Made by a program: the position numbers and the translations under genes
The notes under the pieces: model-generated
Told to the model about the DNA's origin: nothing
Database searches by the model: none
What the model saw: the letters and a program-made list of their open reading frames with translations, nothing else
Assembly (NCBI RefSeq): GCF_051860475.1
Contig: NZ_JBHYDW010000003.1
Coordinates: 1-64,000 of the forward strand
Direction of reading: 5' to 3'
From: Elioraea sp051860475
GTDB lineage: Bacteria > Pseudomonadota > Alphaproteobacteria > Acetobacterales > Acetobacteraceae
Length of the DNA stretch: 64,000 bases
In this document: positions 38,584 through 48,560 of the stretch, piece after piece
Layout of the letters: each line of letters opens with the position of its first letter
Numbering within the stretch: the first letter of the stretch is position 1

Positions 38584-40128
38584 TCAGGGCTTGAACCCCA
38601 GCGTGCGCGCGACGAGCATGTTGTCGATGTCGAGCGTGAAGCCGCCCACCCTCGGCGAGGCGACGATCAGCCCGATCGGGTAGGAGTTGGTCGGGATGCC
38701 GAACGCCGTCTCGACCAGCACGCGGTTGAGGTTGTCGTAGGCGGCCTTCACCTCGGCCTCGCTGCCGAGCGCGGTGTCCACGCGCCGGATCGCCTCGACA
38801 TACTCGGGGTGCGGGTTGGGCTCGCCGAGGATCGGGTTGTTCACCGTGCGGTAGATGCTGTTGGTGGTCAGCCGCGTCGGGAACTTCTGGATGTTGCCGA
38901 CCGCGCCGAACACCGCGTCGAACTTGCCGGTGAGCAGCGCGTCGATGAACTCGGCCCCCTGCTTGAGGTCGAGCTCGATGGTGATGCCGGCGCGCGCAAG
39001 CGAGCCCTGCACGATCTGGCTGATGCGGGTCGAGACCTCGTCGCCGCCGTTGACCAGCAGCTTCCAGTTGCTGATCTCGGCCTGCGGCAGGCCGGATTGC
39101 TGGATCAGCGCACGGCCCCTGTCGATGTCATAGGCGTAGCGCTGGGCGTAGGACGGATCGTGCGCGGGGCTCGCCGGCGCCCAGGGCAGCGCCGTGACCT
39201 CGCCGAGCCCGGCATAGCCGACGCGCAGGATGCCGGCACGATCGATCAGGTGGTTGAAGGCCTGGCGGAAGGTCTGGTTGCGGAACGGCCCGCGCGTCGA
39301 GTTGATGCGGAACACCTGCACCAGCGGCCCCGGCCCGTCGACCACCTGGTAGCCCGCGCCGCGCAGCCGCACCGCCGTGCGCCCGGTCGCGCCGTAGACG
39401 AGATCGACCGCGCCGGATTCGAGCGCGGCCGCGGCTGCCGCGTCGTTCTCGAACACGGTCAGCACGACCTCGGGCGAGAGCGGCTGATTGGCGCGCCAGT
39501 GCGACCGGTTCGCCTCCAGCCGCACGCGCTGGCCGACCGCGCGCTCGGCGAGAAGGTAGGGGCCGGTGCCGACGGGGCGCGTCGAGACGGTCTCGATCGT
39601 CGCCGGATCGATCACCGAGATGAACTGCAACAGGTCGGTGATCTGGCGGGTCGGCGCGGGATTCTTGAAGGTGATGCGGATCGTTCGGGGATCGATCACC
39701 GTCCAGTCCTGGACGATCCCCATGGTCGGATAGACGTTCTTGCCCGCGCGCGGATCGGCCGCCTTGCGCAGCGTGGCCGAGACGGCCTCGGCGTCGAAGG
39801 GCGCGCCGCTGTGGAACTTGACGTCAGCGCGGAGCGTCAGCGTGACCGAGCGGTTGTCGGGCGCGATCGTCCAGGCCTCGGCGAGGTTGGGGATCGCGCG
39901 GCCCTCGGGCGTATACTCGATCAGGCTGTCATAGAGGTTCTTGATGGTGGGGAAGTTCACGGTCGAGAACGCCATCGGATCGAAGTCGTTCACGTCCGAA
40001 CGCATCGCCACGCGGATCTGGCCGGGGCGGAGGTCCTGCGCCAGCGCCTCGGCGGCGACGGAGAGGGTGAAGGCGGCAGCCACCAGCGAGGTGGCAAGGC
40101 CGGTGCGATAGCTCATGCGGCGACTCAT
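38584..40128 (-). CDS. Peptide/nickel ABC transporter substrate-binding protein (family 5)
   Basis: This 514-residue periplasmic receptor has a signal peptide (YRTGLATSLVAAAFTLSVAAEALAQ). Family-5 marks are DVNDFDPMAFSTVNFPTIKNLYDSLIEYTPEGRAIPNLAEAWT, LTLRADVKFHSGAPFDAEAVSATL and a PVGTGPYLL turn. I chose ATG 40126-40128 because AGGAGG lies 10 nt ahead. It is the receptor of the first importer, and the first M81 gene ends 41 nt upstream. The ligand (peptide or other amphoteric solute) is not predictable. Confidence 0.92.
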   Translation of the reverse strand: MSRRMSYRTGLATSLVAAAFTLSVAAEALAQDLRPGQIRVAMRSDVNDFDPMAFSTVNFPTIKNLYDSLIEYTPEGRAIPNLAEAWTIAPDNRSVTLTLRADVKFHSGAPFDAEAVSATLRKAADPRAGKNVYPTMGIVQDWTVIDPRTIRITFKNPAPTRQITDLLQFISVIDPATIETVSTRPVGTGPYLLAERAVGQRVRLEANRSHWRANQPLSPEVVLTVFENDAAAAAALESGAVDLVYGATGRTAVRLRGAGYQVVDGPGPLVQVFRINSTRGPFRNQTFRQAFNHLIDRAGILRVGYAGLGEVTALPWAPASPAHDPSYAQRYAYDIDRGRALIQQSGLPQAEISNWKLLVNGGDEVSTRISQIVQGSLARAGITIELDLKQGAEFIDALLTGKFDAVFGAVGNIQKFPTRLTTNSIYRTVNNPILGEPNPHPEYVEAIRRVDTALGSEAEVKAAYDNLNRVLVETAFGIPTNSYPIGLIVASPRVGGFTLDIDNMLVARTLGFKP

Positions 40129-40169
40129 CTCGGTATGGCCTCCTCTGTTGCGTGACGACGGGGTGGCGC

Positions 40170-41663
40170 TCATGCGGTTGCGCGCGCCTCCCGCCAATGG
40201 GCGACCGGATCGAGCGGATGGATCGGTCGCGGAATGCGACGCCAGGGCAGGGTGAACAGGTCCGACTGTCCCGGTCCGCGCGTGTCGCACCGGATCACCT
40301 GCGAGGAGATCGGCGCGAACCACTGGAAGTTCGAGGCGGTCTTCAGCACCGCCATCTTGTAGTCGCGCGGCTCGATGCCGAAGGGGCGATAGATCTCGGG
40401 CATGTTGCCGCCGACGCCGCGCAGCTCGCTGATCAGCAGCGTGACTGGCCCCGTTTCGAGCACGACGACGCGGCCCAGGTCGATCGCGCGCTGATGCGGG
40501 TTGTCGGCCTCGACGATGCCGCCGCCGATCCGCCGCACCGTCCCGGTCACCTCGAGCGGGGTGAAGAAGGCGGGCGCGCTCTCGCCGCCGAGCGGCAGCG
40601 TGACCGTCGCCCCCTCGCCGGCGGCGATCAGCCGCGCGATCGCCTTCGGCGCGATCATCGGGATCAGCGCGCGGCTTGTGATGCCGAGGCGAAGGATCGC
40701 CTCCAGGATCAGGTTGCTGTCGCCGGCCGCTCCGCCCGCCACGGTGTCGCCCGTATCGCTCAGCGCGACGACGCCCTTCGGCGCGGCATCCGCCATGCGC
40801 ACTGCCTCGTCCACCGGCACGGCCTCCTTCACCTGGAAGGCATCGCGCAGCGACCAGGCGAGATCGGCGGACTGATCGGCGAGCCGCTCGGCGAGCGCCG
40901 GGTCGTTGTCGGTAACCACGACCGTGCTCCAGCCGCCCTCGGCGACATCGAGCCAGGGCTGCATCGGGAAGGGCGCGATGTGCAGCACGCGCGGATCGGC
41001 CTCGGCCGCGCGGGCATGGTCGAACCAGGTCTTCATCGGCGGCCTGGCCGTGAGGAACTGCTCCTGGTGCGACATCAGCGGGATCTTGCGCCAGGCCATC
41101 ACCGGGCGCACCTCGCCGGCGCAGATGCGGATCAGCAGCTCGGCGCCGATCCGTCCGGTATCGAACGGATCATGCGGCTGGGTGCGGTGGCCGACGATCG
41201 CGGTGGCATTCGCCATGATCCGCCGGGTGACGTTGGCGTGGTGATCCAGGCCGAGCACGATCGGGAACTCCGGCCCCAGGATCTCGCGGCAGAGCGCCAC
41301 CTGCGCGCCCTCCACGTCGTCCTCGCCCTCGGCCGCGCAGGCACCATGGAGCTGCAAGGCCAGCCCATCGAGCGGACCGGCGGCCGCGAGCCCCTCGCGG
41401 ATCTTGCGCGCGAAGAACGCGAACGACGCACGGTCGATGCGTCCGCCCGCGGTCGAGTGCGCGCGGAAGATCGGCACCGGCTCGATCGGATGCGCCGACG
41501 CCTCGACCGCGGCGAGGAAGCCGCCGACGAAGCCGACACCGCGCAGCGTGGCGAAGATCGGCGCGCCCTCGAAGATGCCGAAGGACTCGAAGTCGCGCAG
41601 CGTCGTCGGCACGGGATTGAAGTCGTTCGTCTCCTGCGTGATGTGGAGGACACCGAGACGCAT
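40170..41663 (-). CDS. M81 family metallopeptidase (MlrC-like), copy 1
   Basis: This 497-residue protein belongs to the MlrC/M81 family, whose founder cleaves the linear fragment of microcystin. It contains MRLGVLHITQETNDFNPVPT, LALQLHGACAAEGEDDVEG (His at about 106), LGLDHHANVTRR (about 138-144) and HRTQPHDPFDTG (His at about 164), which provide the presumed zinc ligands. DTVAGGAAGDSNLILEAIL and the ending LPWRRIPRPIHPLDP are family-typical. No signal peptide is seen, so it acts in the cytoplasm. ATG 41661-41663 fits the family start; ATG 41664 is also possible. It lies between copy 2 and the importer receptor. Confidence 0.9.
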   Translation of the reverse strand: MRLGVLHITQETNDFNPVPTTLRDFESFGIFEGAPIFATLRGVGFVGGFLAAVEASAHPIEPVPIFRAHSTAGGRIDRASFAFFARKIREGLAAAGPLDGLALQLHGACAAEGEDDVEGAQVALCREILGPEFPIVLGLDHHANVTRRIMANATAIVGHRTQPHDPFDTGRIGAELLIRICAGEVRPVMAWRKIPLMSHQEQFLTARPPMKTWFDHARAAEADPRVLHIAPFPMQPWLDVAEGGWSTVVVTDNDPALAERLADQSADLAWSLRDAFQVKEAVPVDEAVRMADAAPKGVVALSDTGDTVAGGAAGDSNLILEAILRLGITSRALIPMIAPKAIARLIAAGEGATVTLPLGGESAPAFFTPLEVTGTVRRIGGGIVEADNPHQRAIDLGRVVVLETGPVTLLISELRGVGGNMPEIYRPFGIEPRDYKMAVLKTASNFQWFAPISSQVIRCDTRGPGQSDLFTLPWRRIPRPIHPLDPVAHWREARATA

Positions 41664-41732
41664 CATCCCTCTCCCCGCCGCTTGGGCGCATCGCATCGTC
41701 CTGCCGGGTGCTGCGCGTGTCGAGCCCGCATG

Positions 41733-43204
41733 TCAGATCGGGTCCAGCGGATGCACCGGCCGGCGGACACGCCGGAACGGCACCTTGCGCAGGTTGGTGC
41801 AGGTCGGCCCCGGCGTGTCGGCGACCAGGATGCGATCGGCGATCGGCGCGTAGGAGGCGCGGAAATGCGACGGCGACTTCACGAACACCAGCGCCGCGTC
41901 ACGCGGATCAAGCCCGACCGAGCGGTAGATCCCGCTGTCCCATTCGAGCCCTGGCACCGAACGGAGCGCGAGCCGGATCGCGCCGATCGCGATCACCGCC
42001 GCGAGCCCCATATGTGCCAGCGTCCCCTCGGCGCCGGCGTCGCGCATCACATAGTCGCCGTCGGTGAGTGCCTGCACCCGGCCGGAGACCATGATCGGGC
42101 TGCCGTCTGCCGTCGAGAAGTGGTGTCCGACGCGCAGCAGCACGGTGGCGCTAGGACCTGCCGCAGCCGCTGCCTTGGCGGCCGGCGGATCGACAAGGGT
42201 GAGGTAGCTGAGACGCGGCGCCCGGTCCGCGCCAGCGGCGATGAGGGCGCGCAGCACCGTGACGTTGTCGCCGGCTGCCCCGCCGCTCGGGCCGTCGCCG
42301 CTGTCGCCCACCGCCGTCAGGCCCGGCTCGCCGAGGCCGATCCGGATCGCCTCCTCGAGCGGTGTGTGCTCCGGCAGCAGGCGCTCGCGCCGTTCCCACG
42401 TCATGTCCGCGAGGTGGTCGGCAGCCGCCTGCGCTGCCGTCTGGCCACCGTCCGCACAGACAAGCACGCCGAAGCCCTGGTCCTCGAAGTCGAGCCACGG
42501 CTGCACCGGGAACAGCGAGGCGTGCAGCACGGGGCCGCCTGCCTCCAACGCGCGCGCCGCGGCCGCGACCTCGGCGAGCGGGCCGTCGGCGGTGCGGCCG
42601 TTCACCGGGCTGATCAGCATGGGCCGCTTCGCCAGCGCCATCACGGGCTTCCGCTTTCCGGCAAGCGCGTCGAGCAGCAGCCGCGCGGTGCGCTCGCCGG
42701 TCTCGTAGAGGTCGATATGCGGGTATTGCTGGTAGCCGACGATGAACACGTCCGGTTGCAGCAGGCGCGGTGTGACGTGCGCGTGCAGATCGAAGGAGAC
42801 GCCGATGGGCGTGCCGGGCGGAACGAGCGCGCGCACGCGTTCGATGATCTCGCTCTCGGCGTCCTCCTCGTCCTCGACCGCCATCGCGCCGTGCAGCGCG
42901 AGCAGCACGCCATCCACCGGCAGGGCGGCCTTCAGCCGCGCCAACATGTCGCCGAGCAATGCCTCGAACACCGCGCGCTCGACCGGCCCTCCCGCGCCGG
43001 CATAGGCCGCGAGCAGCGGTACCGGGGTCGCACCCGCGTCACGCAGCACCGCGAGCATGCCGGGGATCTCGACGCGCGCCGCGCCGAAGCCGGTGAGCAG
43101 TTCGTCGCCGCGCCGCACATAGTGGTCGAGGAAGCCCTGCATCCCCGTGCGGAACGGCACGAAGGTGTTGCTCTCCTGGAAGATCGAGCCGAGGGCGACG
43201 CGCA

Positions 43205-43205
<1 letters not shown>
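41733..43205 (-). CDS. M81 family metallopeptidase (MlrC-like), copy 2
   Basis: This 490-residue paralogue of copy 1 is clearly diverged. It has MRVALGSIFQESNTFVPF, LLALHGAMAVEDEEDAES (His at about 105), VSFDLHAHVTPRL (Asp 139, His 141) and YQQYPHIDLYETG (His at about 163), so the metal site is complete. GDSGDGPSGGAAGDNVTVLRALI and FRRVRRPVHPLDPI match copy 1. Its ATG overlaps the aminotransferase stop by 1 nt (TGATG), and copy 1 starts 69 nt downstream. Two M81 enzymes side by side suggest different steps or substrates in one pathway. Confidence 0.9.
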
Positions 43206-44557
<1,352 letters not shown>

Positions 44558-44633
44558 CGTCCCCTCGTTGCTGCGGCCGGGCGCGAAGGCCCGACCGCGG
44601 CGAGACTAGGGGCAGCGTCCCATCCCGGCCACG

Positions 44634-44659
44634 AAAAACAGGTTTCGCTTCACGAAACC
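44634..44659 (-). terminator. Intrinsic terminator after the DUF4387 gene
   Basis: On the minus strand, 4 nt after the DUF4387 stop, a perfect stem GGTTTCG-TGAAG-CGAAACC (44641-44659) is followed by TGTTTTT. Stem plus T run fit a rho-independent terminator, which would separate the AtuA-DUF4387 unit from the aminotransferase operon. The dyad GTTTCG/CGAAAC could alternatively be a binding site for the sigma-54 activator. Confidence 0.65.
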
Positions 44660-44663
44660 CGCG

Positions 44664-44987
44664 TCACGGCACCTCGACCCCGAACAGCGGCGCGTATTGC
44701 TGCGAGCCGAACACGTCATGCTCGCCGGGCGAACCGGAGGGGCGCTCCCGCTTGATCGTGAACTTGATCGCGTTCGCCGGCTCGAACACCACGAAGTCGG
44801 TGATGCGCTCGCGCGGGATGCGGTAGAGCGCGGCCACACTGTCCGGCGTCAGCACCTTCGAGTCGCGCACGCGCTCGAAGTTCGCGCGGTCGCGGAAGAT
44901 CAGGTCGAAGGTGATATGATCGACGCCGGCGTTCTTGCTGCGGATGGTGCTGGCGAGATCGCGCAGCGTGGGCATGTTGCGGATCAT
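44664..44987 (-). CDS. DUF4387 domain-containing protein
   Basis: This 107-residue small cytoplasmic protein contains the DUF4387 core: LRDLASTIRSKNAGVDHITFDLIFRD, ALYRIPRERITDFVVFEPANAIKFTIKR and the ending FGSQQYAPLFGVEVP. The family is usually encoded directly after an AtuA/DUF1446 gene, as here, with one nt between the stop and this ATG (TGAgATG). It is probably a subunit or partner of the AtuA protein. The biochemical role is not established. Confidence 0.88.
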   Translation of the reverse strand: MIRNMPTLRDLASTIRSKNAGVDHITFDLIFRDRANFERVRDSKVLTPDSVAALYRIPRERITDFVVFEPANAIKFTIKRERPSGSPGEHDVFGSQQYAPLFGVEVP

Positions 44988-44988
44988 C

Positions 44989-46377
44989 TCAGGCGGCCTT
45001 TCGCGCGGAACCGTTGACGGCATGGAACGTGGTGCGGAACAGCTCCGAGGGGTCCTTCACCGGGGTGACGTGGTTCAGCGTCCACTCGTAGCCGGGCTTG
45101 CCGACCAGCACCTCGTCGGCCATCAGCGCGGCCGCCCCCGCCGTGCCCTTCACCTCGGCGAGGCGGGCATAGAACAGGTTGCGGGCGGCGAGCGCGCAGA
45201 TCTCCTCGCCCCGCCTGCCATCCTGGCAGACCGTCTCGACGACGATGCCGAGCTCGTGCGCGCGCGCGGGCGGGCTGGGTTCGAGATCGCCCATCACGCC
45301 GTTGCGGCCATAGACGTGGTAGAACACCCGCCAGCCCGCCTGCTCGGGCGCGCCGAAGCGCTCGGCGAGCCGCGCGCGCGCCCAGGCGATCGCCTTGTCG
45401 ATGTTCTCGATCGTGTAGGGATCGCGGATGCCGACGACGGCGAGGCGGCGCTCGCCCACCTTGCCGGCACCTTCCAGCTTCACCATCGGCTGGGCGGAGG
45501 GGACGAACACCGCGCCCGAGGCGCGCGTGGTCTTCTCGTCGAGCTGCTCGTAGCGACAGTTGCTCATGTCCACGTAGCCCGAGGCGACGTATTCCCGATA
45601 GGGATCGCGCCGCTCGTACATCGCGTGGCTCGCGAGCGAGGCCGGCGTGCAGCGCTGGCCGAGATGCATCGCGGTGACGCGGATGTCGTTCTCGCGGATG
45701 CGGCCGAGAATGCTCTCCTTGCCCATGAAGGGCTCGCAGCAGAACGAGGCGCACTCCATCAGCTTGCCGGCGTAGTAGGCGGTGGCCGGGCTCATCCCGG
45801 CGTTCAGCAGGGGGGCGGCGAACAGCGCGCAGTCGGAGGCGCGGCCGGCGATCACCACCTCGGCGCCATCCTTCAGCGCCGCGGCGATCGGCTCCGCACC
45901 CATCACCGCGACGATGCGATCGGTGCGCGCCAGCACCGAGGCGTCGGCATCCGCCCGCCCGTCGAGCCCCGTGATCGGCACGCCGGAATTGAGCCGCGCC
46001 AGCATCGCCTCGCGCGTCTGCTCGGCGTGGATGGTCGCCATGCGGAACGGCGCGAGTCCGTGTTCGGCGACGATTTCGCGGATCAGCGCCGCGAACTGAT
46101 CCACGCCGCGATCGGTGCCGGTGTCGGAGGCCGAGCCGACGATCATCGTCACGCCGAGCCGGCGCGCGGCCGTGAGCATGATTTCGAGGTCGTGGCGCTG
46201 CCAGGCGGCCGGGCTCGCCTGGCCGTCGGCGCCGAGCGGATAGGGGCCGATGTCGCAGGAGCCGGAATCGGCGATGATGAAGTCGGGCCTCAGTTCGCAG
46301 CCGGCGAGGAAGCTGTCCTTCTCCAGCGGCGTGAAGCCCAGGTGCCCGGTCGGGCACAGGATGCTCACCTCGGTCAT
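44989..46377 (-). CDS. AtuA-type acyclic terpene utilisation family protein (DUF1446)
   Basis: This 462-residue protein begins MTEVSILCPTGHLGFTPLEK. It contains DFIIADSGSCDIGPYPLG, MIVGSASDTGTDRGVDQFAALI, VIAGRASDCALFAAPLLNAG and a long C-terminal part with FYHVYGRNGVMGDLEP. The family is named for a Pseudomonas terpene gene, but many members sit in unrelated catabolic clusters and the reaction is unproven. ATG 46375-46377 follows GAGGGAGA. A sigma-54 promoter lies about 32-47 nt upstream of it, and DUF4387 follows directly. Confidence 0.88.
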   Translation of the reverse strand: MTEVSILCPTGHLGFTPLEKDSFLAGCELRPDFIIADSGSCDIGPYPLGADGQASPAAWQRHDLEIMLTAARRLGVTMIVGSASDTGTDRGVDQFAALIREIVAEHGLAPFRMATIHAEQTREAMLARLNSGVPITGLDGRADADASVLARTDRIVAVMGAEPIAAALKDGAEVVIAGRASDCALFAAPLLNAGMSPATAYYAGKLMECASFCCEPFMGKESILGRIRENDIRVTAMHLGQRCTPASLASHAMYERRDPYREYVASGYVDMSNCRYEQLDEKTTRASGAVFVPSAQPMVKLEGAGKVGERRLAVVGIRDPYTIENIDKAIAWARARLAERFGAPEQAGWRVFYHVYGRNGVMGDLEPSPPARAHELGIVVETVCQDGRRGEEICALAARNLFYARLAEVKGTAGAAALMADEVLVGKPGYEWTLNHVTPVKDPSELFRTTFHAVNGSARKAA

Positions 46378-46408
46378 CGGCGTCTCCCTCGTGGTGTGAC
46401 GCCGGGAC

Positions 46409-46424
46409 TGCACGCGGCGTGCCA
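46409..46424 (-). promoter_or_regulatory. Sigma-54 -24/-12 promoter of the AtuA-DUF4387 operon
   Basis: On the minus strand the sequence is TGGCACGCCGCGTGCA, which matches TGGCACG-N4-TTGCW at all but one position and has the obligatory GG-N10-GC spacing. Transcription would start near 46398, giving a leader of about 20 nt that carries the ribosome site. The sigma-54 activator gene ends about 80 nt upstream. Confidence 0.75.
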
Positions 46425-46437
46425 GTTCATGCCCAGA

Positions 46438-46460
46438 GCACGAAGGCCACGCCTTCGTGC
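46438..46460. promoter_or_regulatory. Perfect 10-bp dyad upstream of the sigma-54 promoter
   Basis: GCACGAAGGC at 46438-46447 and GCCTTCGTGC at 46451-46460 are exact inverted copies separated by 3 nt. The dyad lies about 15-38 nt upstream of the -24 element and 46 nt after the activator stop. It may be an activator- or repressor-binding site, or the hairpin ending the activator transcript. No T run follows on the minus strand, which favours an operator. Confidence 0.5.
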
Positions 46461-46506
46461 GGAGGGCATCGCGCGCGGGGCTGGTGGGGCGGCCGCGCGC
46501 AGAGCG

Positions 46507-47499
46507 TTATGCCGCCGTTGCCTCCGCCATGCCGAGCTTCAGCATCCGGTGCCTGAGCGCGTGGCGCGACAGCCGGAGCCGCTGCGCGGCGCGGCCGTGC
46601 CGCCCGCCGGCTTCCTTCAGCGCGGCGGTGATCAGGGCACGCTGGTAGTCCTCGCTCGCCTCGTGGAAGCCGCGATGCAGCGGCAGCGCCGCCCCTTCGC
46701 CGGCGGAGAGCGCGGGCGGCGCCCGCCCCTCCACCTCGCGCACGATCCGGTCGGGCAGGTGCTTCACGAGAACGAGCTCGTCCGTCTCCAGGATGGCGAT
46801 GCGCTCGATCAGGTTCTCGAGCTCGCGCACATTGCCGGGCCAGGAGTAGCGGCGGAACATCTCCGCCACGCGCGGCTCGAGGCCGCGGATCACGCGGCCG
46901 CAGCGCGCGCCGTGGTGGCGCAGGAACGCCTCGGCCAGCAGCAGCACGTCGTCGCCGCGTGCGCGGAGCGGCGGGATGTTCACCGGCACGACCTGGAGCC
47001 GCCAGTAGAGATCGTCGCGGAACCGCCCGGCCTTGACCTCGGAGAGCAGGATCCGGTTGCTGGACGCGACGAAGCGCACGTCCACGCTCGCCGATTTCAC
47101 CGCGCCGACGCGGCGGAACTGCTGCGTGTCGAGCAGGGTCAGCAGCTTGGCCTGGAGCTGGAGATCCATCTCGCGGATCTCGTCGAGGAACAGCGTGCCG
47201 CCATGCGCCGCCTCGATCAGCCCCTGCTTGGTCGCCTGCGCGCCGGTGAAGGCGCCGCGCTCATGGCCGAACAGCTCGGACTCCATCAGGGTGGCCGGGA
47301 TCGCGGCGCAGTTCACGTCCACGAAGGGCCGGTTCGCGCGCGCCGACATGCGGTGGATCATGCGTGCGACCAGGCCCTTGCCGGTGCCGGTCTCGCCGTA
47401 GAGCAGCACCTGGCGCACGGGGCTCTCGGCGATGCGCGCCACCAGCGCGCGCACGGCCCTGAGGCTCTCGTGCTCGCCCAGCAGGTCGGCATAGGCCAT
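46507..47499 (-). CDS. Sigma-54-dependent transcriptional activator (AAA+ and Fis domains, short N-terminus)
   Basis: This 330-residue activator has Walker A GETGTGKG at 35-42, the sigma-54 contact loop GAFTGA at 82-87, Walker B LFLDEI at about 103-108, VRFVASSN, and YSWPGNVRELENLIERIAIL. A Fis-type HTH is near the C-terminus (AALKEAGGRHGRAAQRLRLSRHALRHRML). There is no receiver, GAF or PAS domain before the AAA+ core, so it resembles PspF-type activators that are controlled by a partner. ATG 47497-47499 is chosen; ATG 47560-47562 would add 21 residues. It ends the second importer operon and sits before the AtuA sigma-54 promoter. Confidence 0.93.
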   Translation of the reverse strand: MAYADLLGEHESLRAVRALVARIAESPVRQVLLYGETGTGKGLVARMIHRMSARANRPFVDVNCAAIPATLMESELFGHERGAFTGAQATKQGLIEAAHGGTLFLDEIREMDLQLQAKLLTLLDTQQFRRVGAVKSASVDVRFVASSNRILLSEVKAGRFRDDLYWRLQVVPVNIPPLRARGDDVLLLAEAFLRHHGARCGRVIRGLEPRVAEMFRRYSWPGNVRELENLIERIAILETDELVLVKHLPDRIVREVEGRAPPALSAGEGAALPLHRGFHEASEDYQRALITAALKEAGGRHGRAAQRLRLSRHALRHRMLKLGMAEATAA

Positions 47500-47540
47500 G
47501 GCGAACTGGTCTCCGCGCCCGTCCTGCGCGGAGACTACGC

Positions 47541-48560
47541 CTAGGCGTGCGTTTCGCGCCATCCCTCGGCGCCCAGGGCGAAGACCCGCCAGCGCGCGGT
47601 GCAGGGCGGGCCGAAGGCGATCGCGGCGCTGCGGCGGGGCGTGTCGTAGACCGCGCCGGCGAGGGTCGGCGAAGGGTCGGGTTCGTGCCGGCAGAGCGCC
47701 TCGGGCGCGTGCAGGGCGAGGATCGCGCGCGCATCGGCGGTGTCCGCCAGCGCCGCGCGCAGGGTCGCGAGCCGCGCCTCCGAGTGGCTCACCGGGGCGA
47801 GCCGGTCGGGCGCGCCCGTAGAGTGGTTCGTGCGCGCGACGCACGCGCCCTGCTCGATCTCCACGCGGCCGTGGCGAAGTTCGACCGCGGCCGCCGCACC
47901 CGAGGCGTCGGCCAGCACCAGGCTGCCGCCGCCCGCATGCGGCAGGGCGCGGATCAGCTCGAGCGCCTCGGCCACCGTGGCGCAGCCGGCGAGCAGCCGG
48001 TTCATCAGGAAGTAGCGCAGGATTCCCGGGCCGTGCTCGGCCGTCGGGATCTGCGTGTCGGCGAGGGCGAACCCGTCGCTGTTCATCCCCGACGACCAGG
48101 CGCCCGGCGCACCGAGCGAGCCGAGGCAGAACACGCTGCGCCCGCCCCAGGCGGGATCGCGATGCGCGAAGGCGCGTTGCAGGGCGGCGTGCTCGGGGCG
48201 GAAGTCGCGGTTCTTCGCCACCCGGCCCGCGCGCGCGAAGGCGGTGCAGCCGTCACGGTCGTCGGGCAGGCCAGCGAGATCGGCGAGGCAGCCGAGATGG
48301 AGGAAGACGAACCCCTCGTCGGGATCGAGCCCGAAGCCTTCGGTGATGCCGGCGAGCTCGGCCAGCGCCTCGGGGGCGAGCCGCGCGGTCGCCTCGTGCT
48401 GGGCGGCGAGGAAGGCGCGCGCGCCTGGCGTGCCGGTCGGGGCGGCCGCCAGCCGATCGCGGATCGCCGCGCGCACCGCCGGCGCGGCGTCCGGACAGGC
48501 GCGCGCCTGGCCGAGCCCGCGCGCGTGCGCATCGCCCTCCAGCACGACAAGCGGCGTCAC
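47541..48560 (-). CDS. C45 family autoproteolytic acyltransferase/hydrolase (isopenicillin-N acyltransferase-like)
   Basis: This 339-residue Ntn-hydrolase relative of penicillin acyltransferase is made as a precursor that cleaves itself before a Cys. Here GCTAFA places Cys at residue 105 (after Gly 104), close to position 103 in the fungal enzyme. ARGLGQARA, TEGFGLDPDEGF, KNRDFRPEH, SGMNSDGFALADTQ and ARTNHS fit the family. Such enzymes hydrolyse or transfer N-acyl groups. GTG 48558-48560 is chosen because it overlaps the ATPase stop (GTGA) and has GGAGG 6 nt upstream. It shares the operon of a peptide importer. Confidence 0.88.
   Translation of the reverse strand: MTPLVVLEGDAHARGLGQARACPDAAPAVRAAIRDRLAAAPTGTPGARAFLAAQHEATARLAPEALAELAGITEGFGLDPDEGFVFLHLGCLADLAGLPDDRDGCTAFARAGRVAKNRDFRPEHAALQRAFAHRDPAWGGRSVFCLGSLGAPGAWSSGMNSDGFALADTQIPTAEHGPGILRYFLMNRLLAGCATVAEALELIRALPHAGGGSLVLADASGAAAAVELRHGRVEIEQGACVARTNHSTGAPDRLAPVSHSEARLATLRAALADTADARAILALHAPEALCRHEPDPSPTLAGAVYDTPRRSAAIAFGPPCTARWRVFALGAEGWRETHA

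Noticed and set aside
44558..44640. A third sigma-54 promoter before the aminotransferase gene
   Set aside because: A GG-N10-GC pair exists, but the surrounding -24 and -12 bases match poorly (GGTCGG and TCGC), so it is no better than chance.
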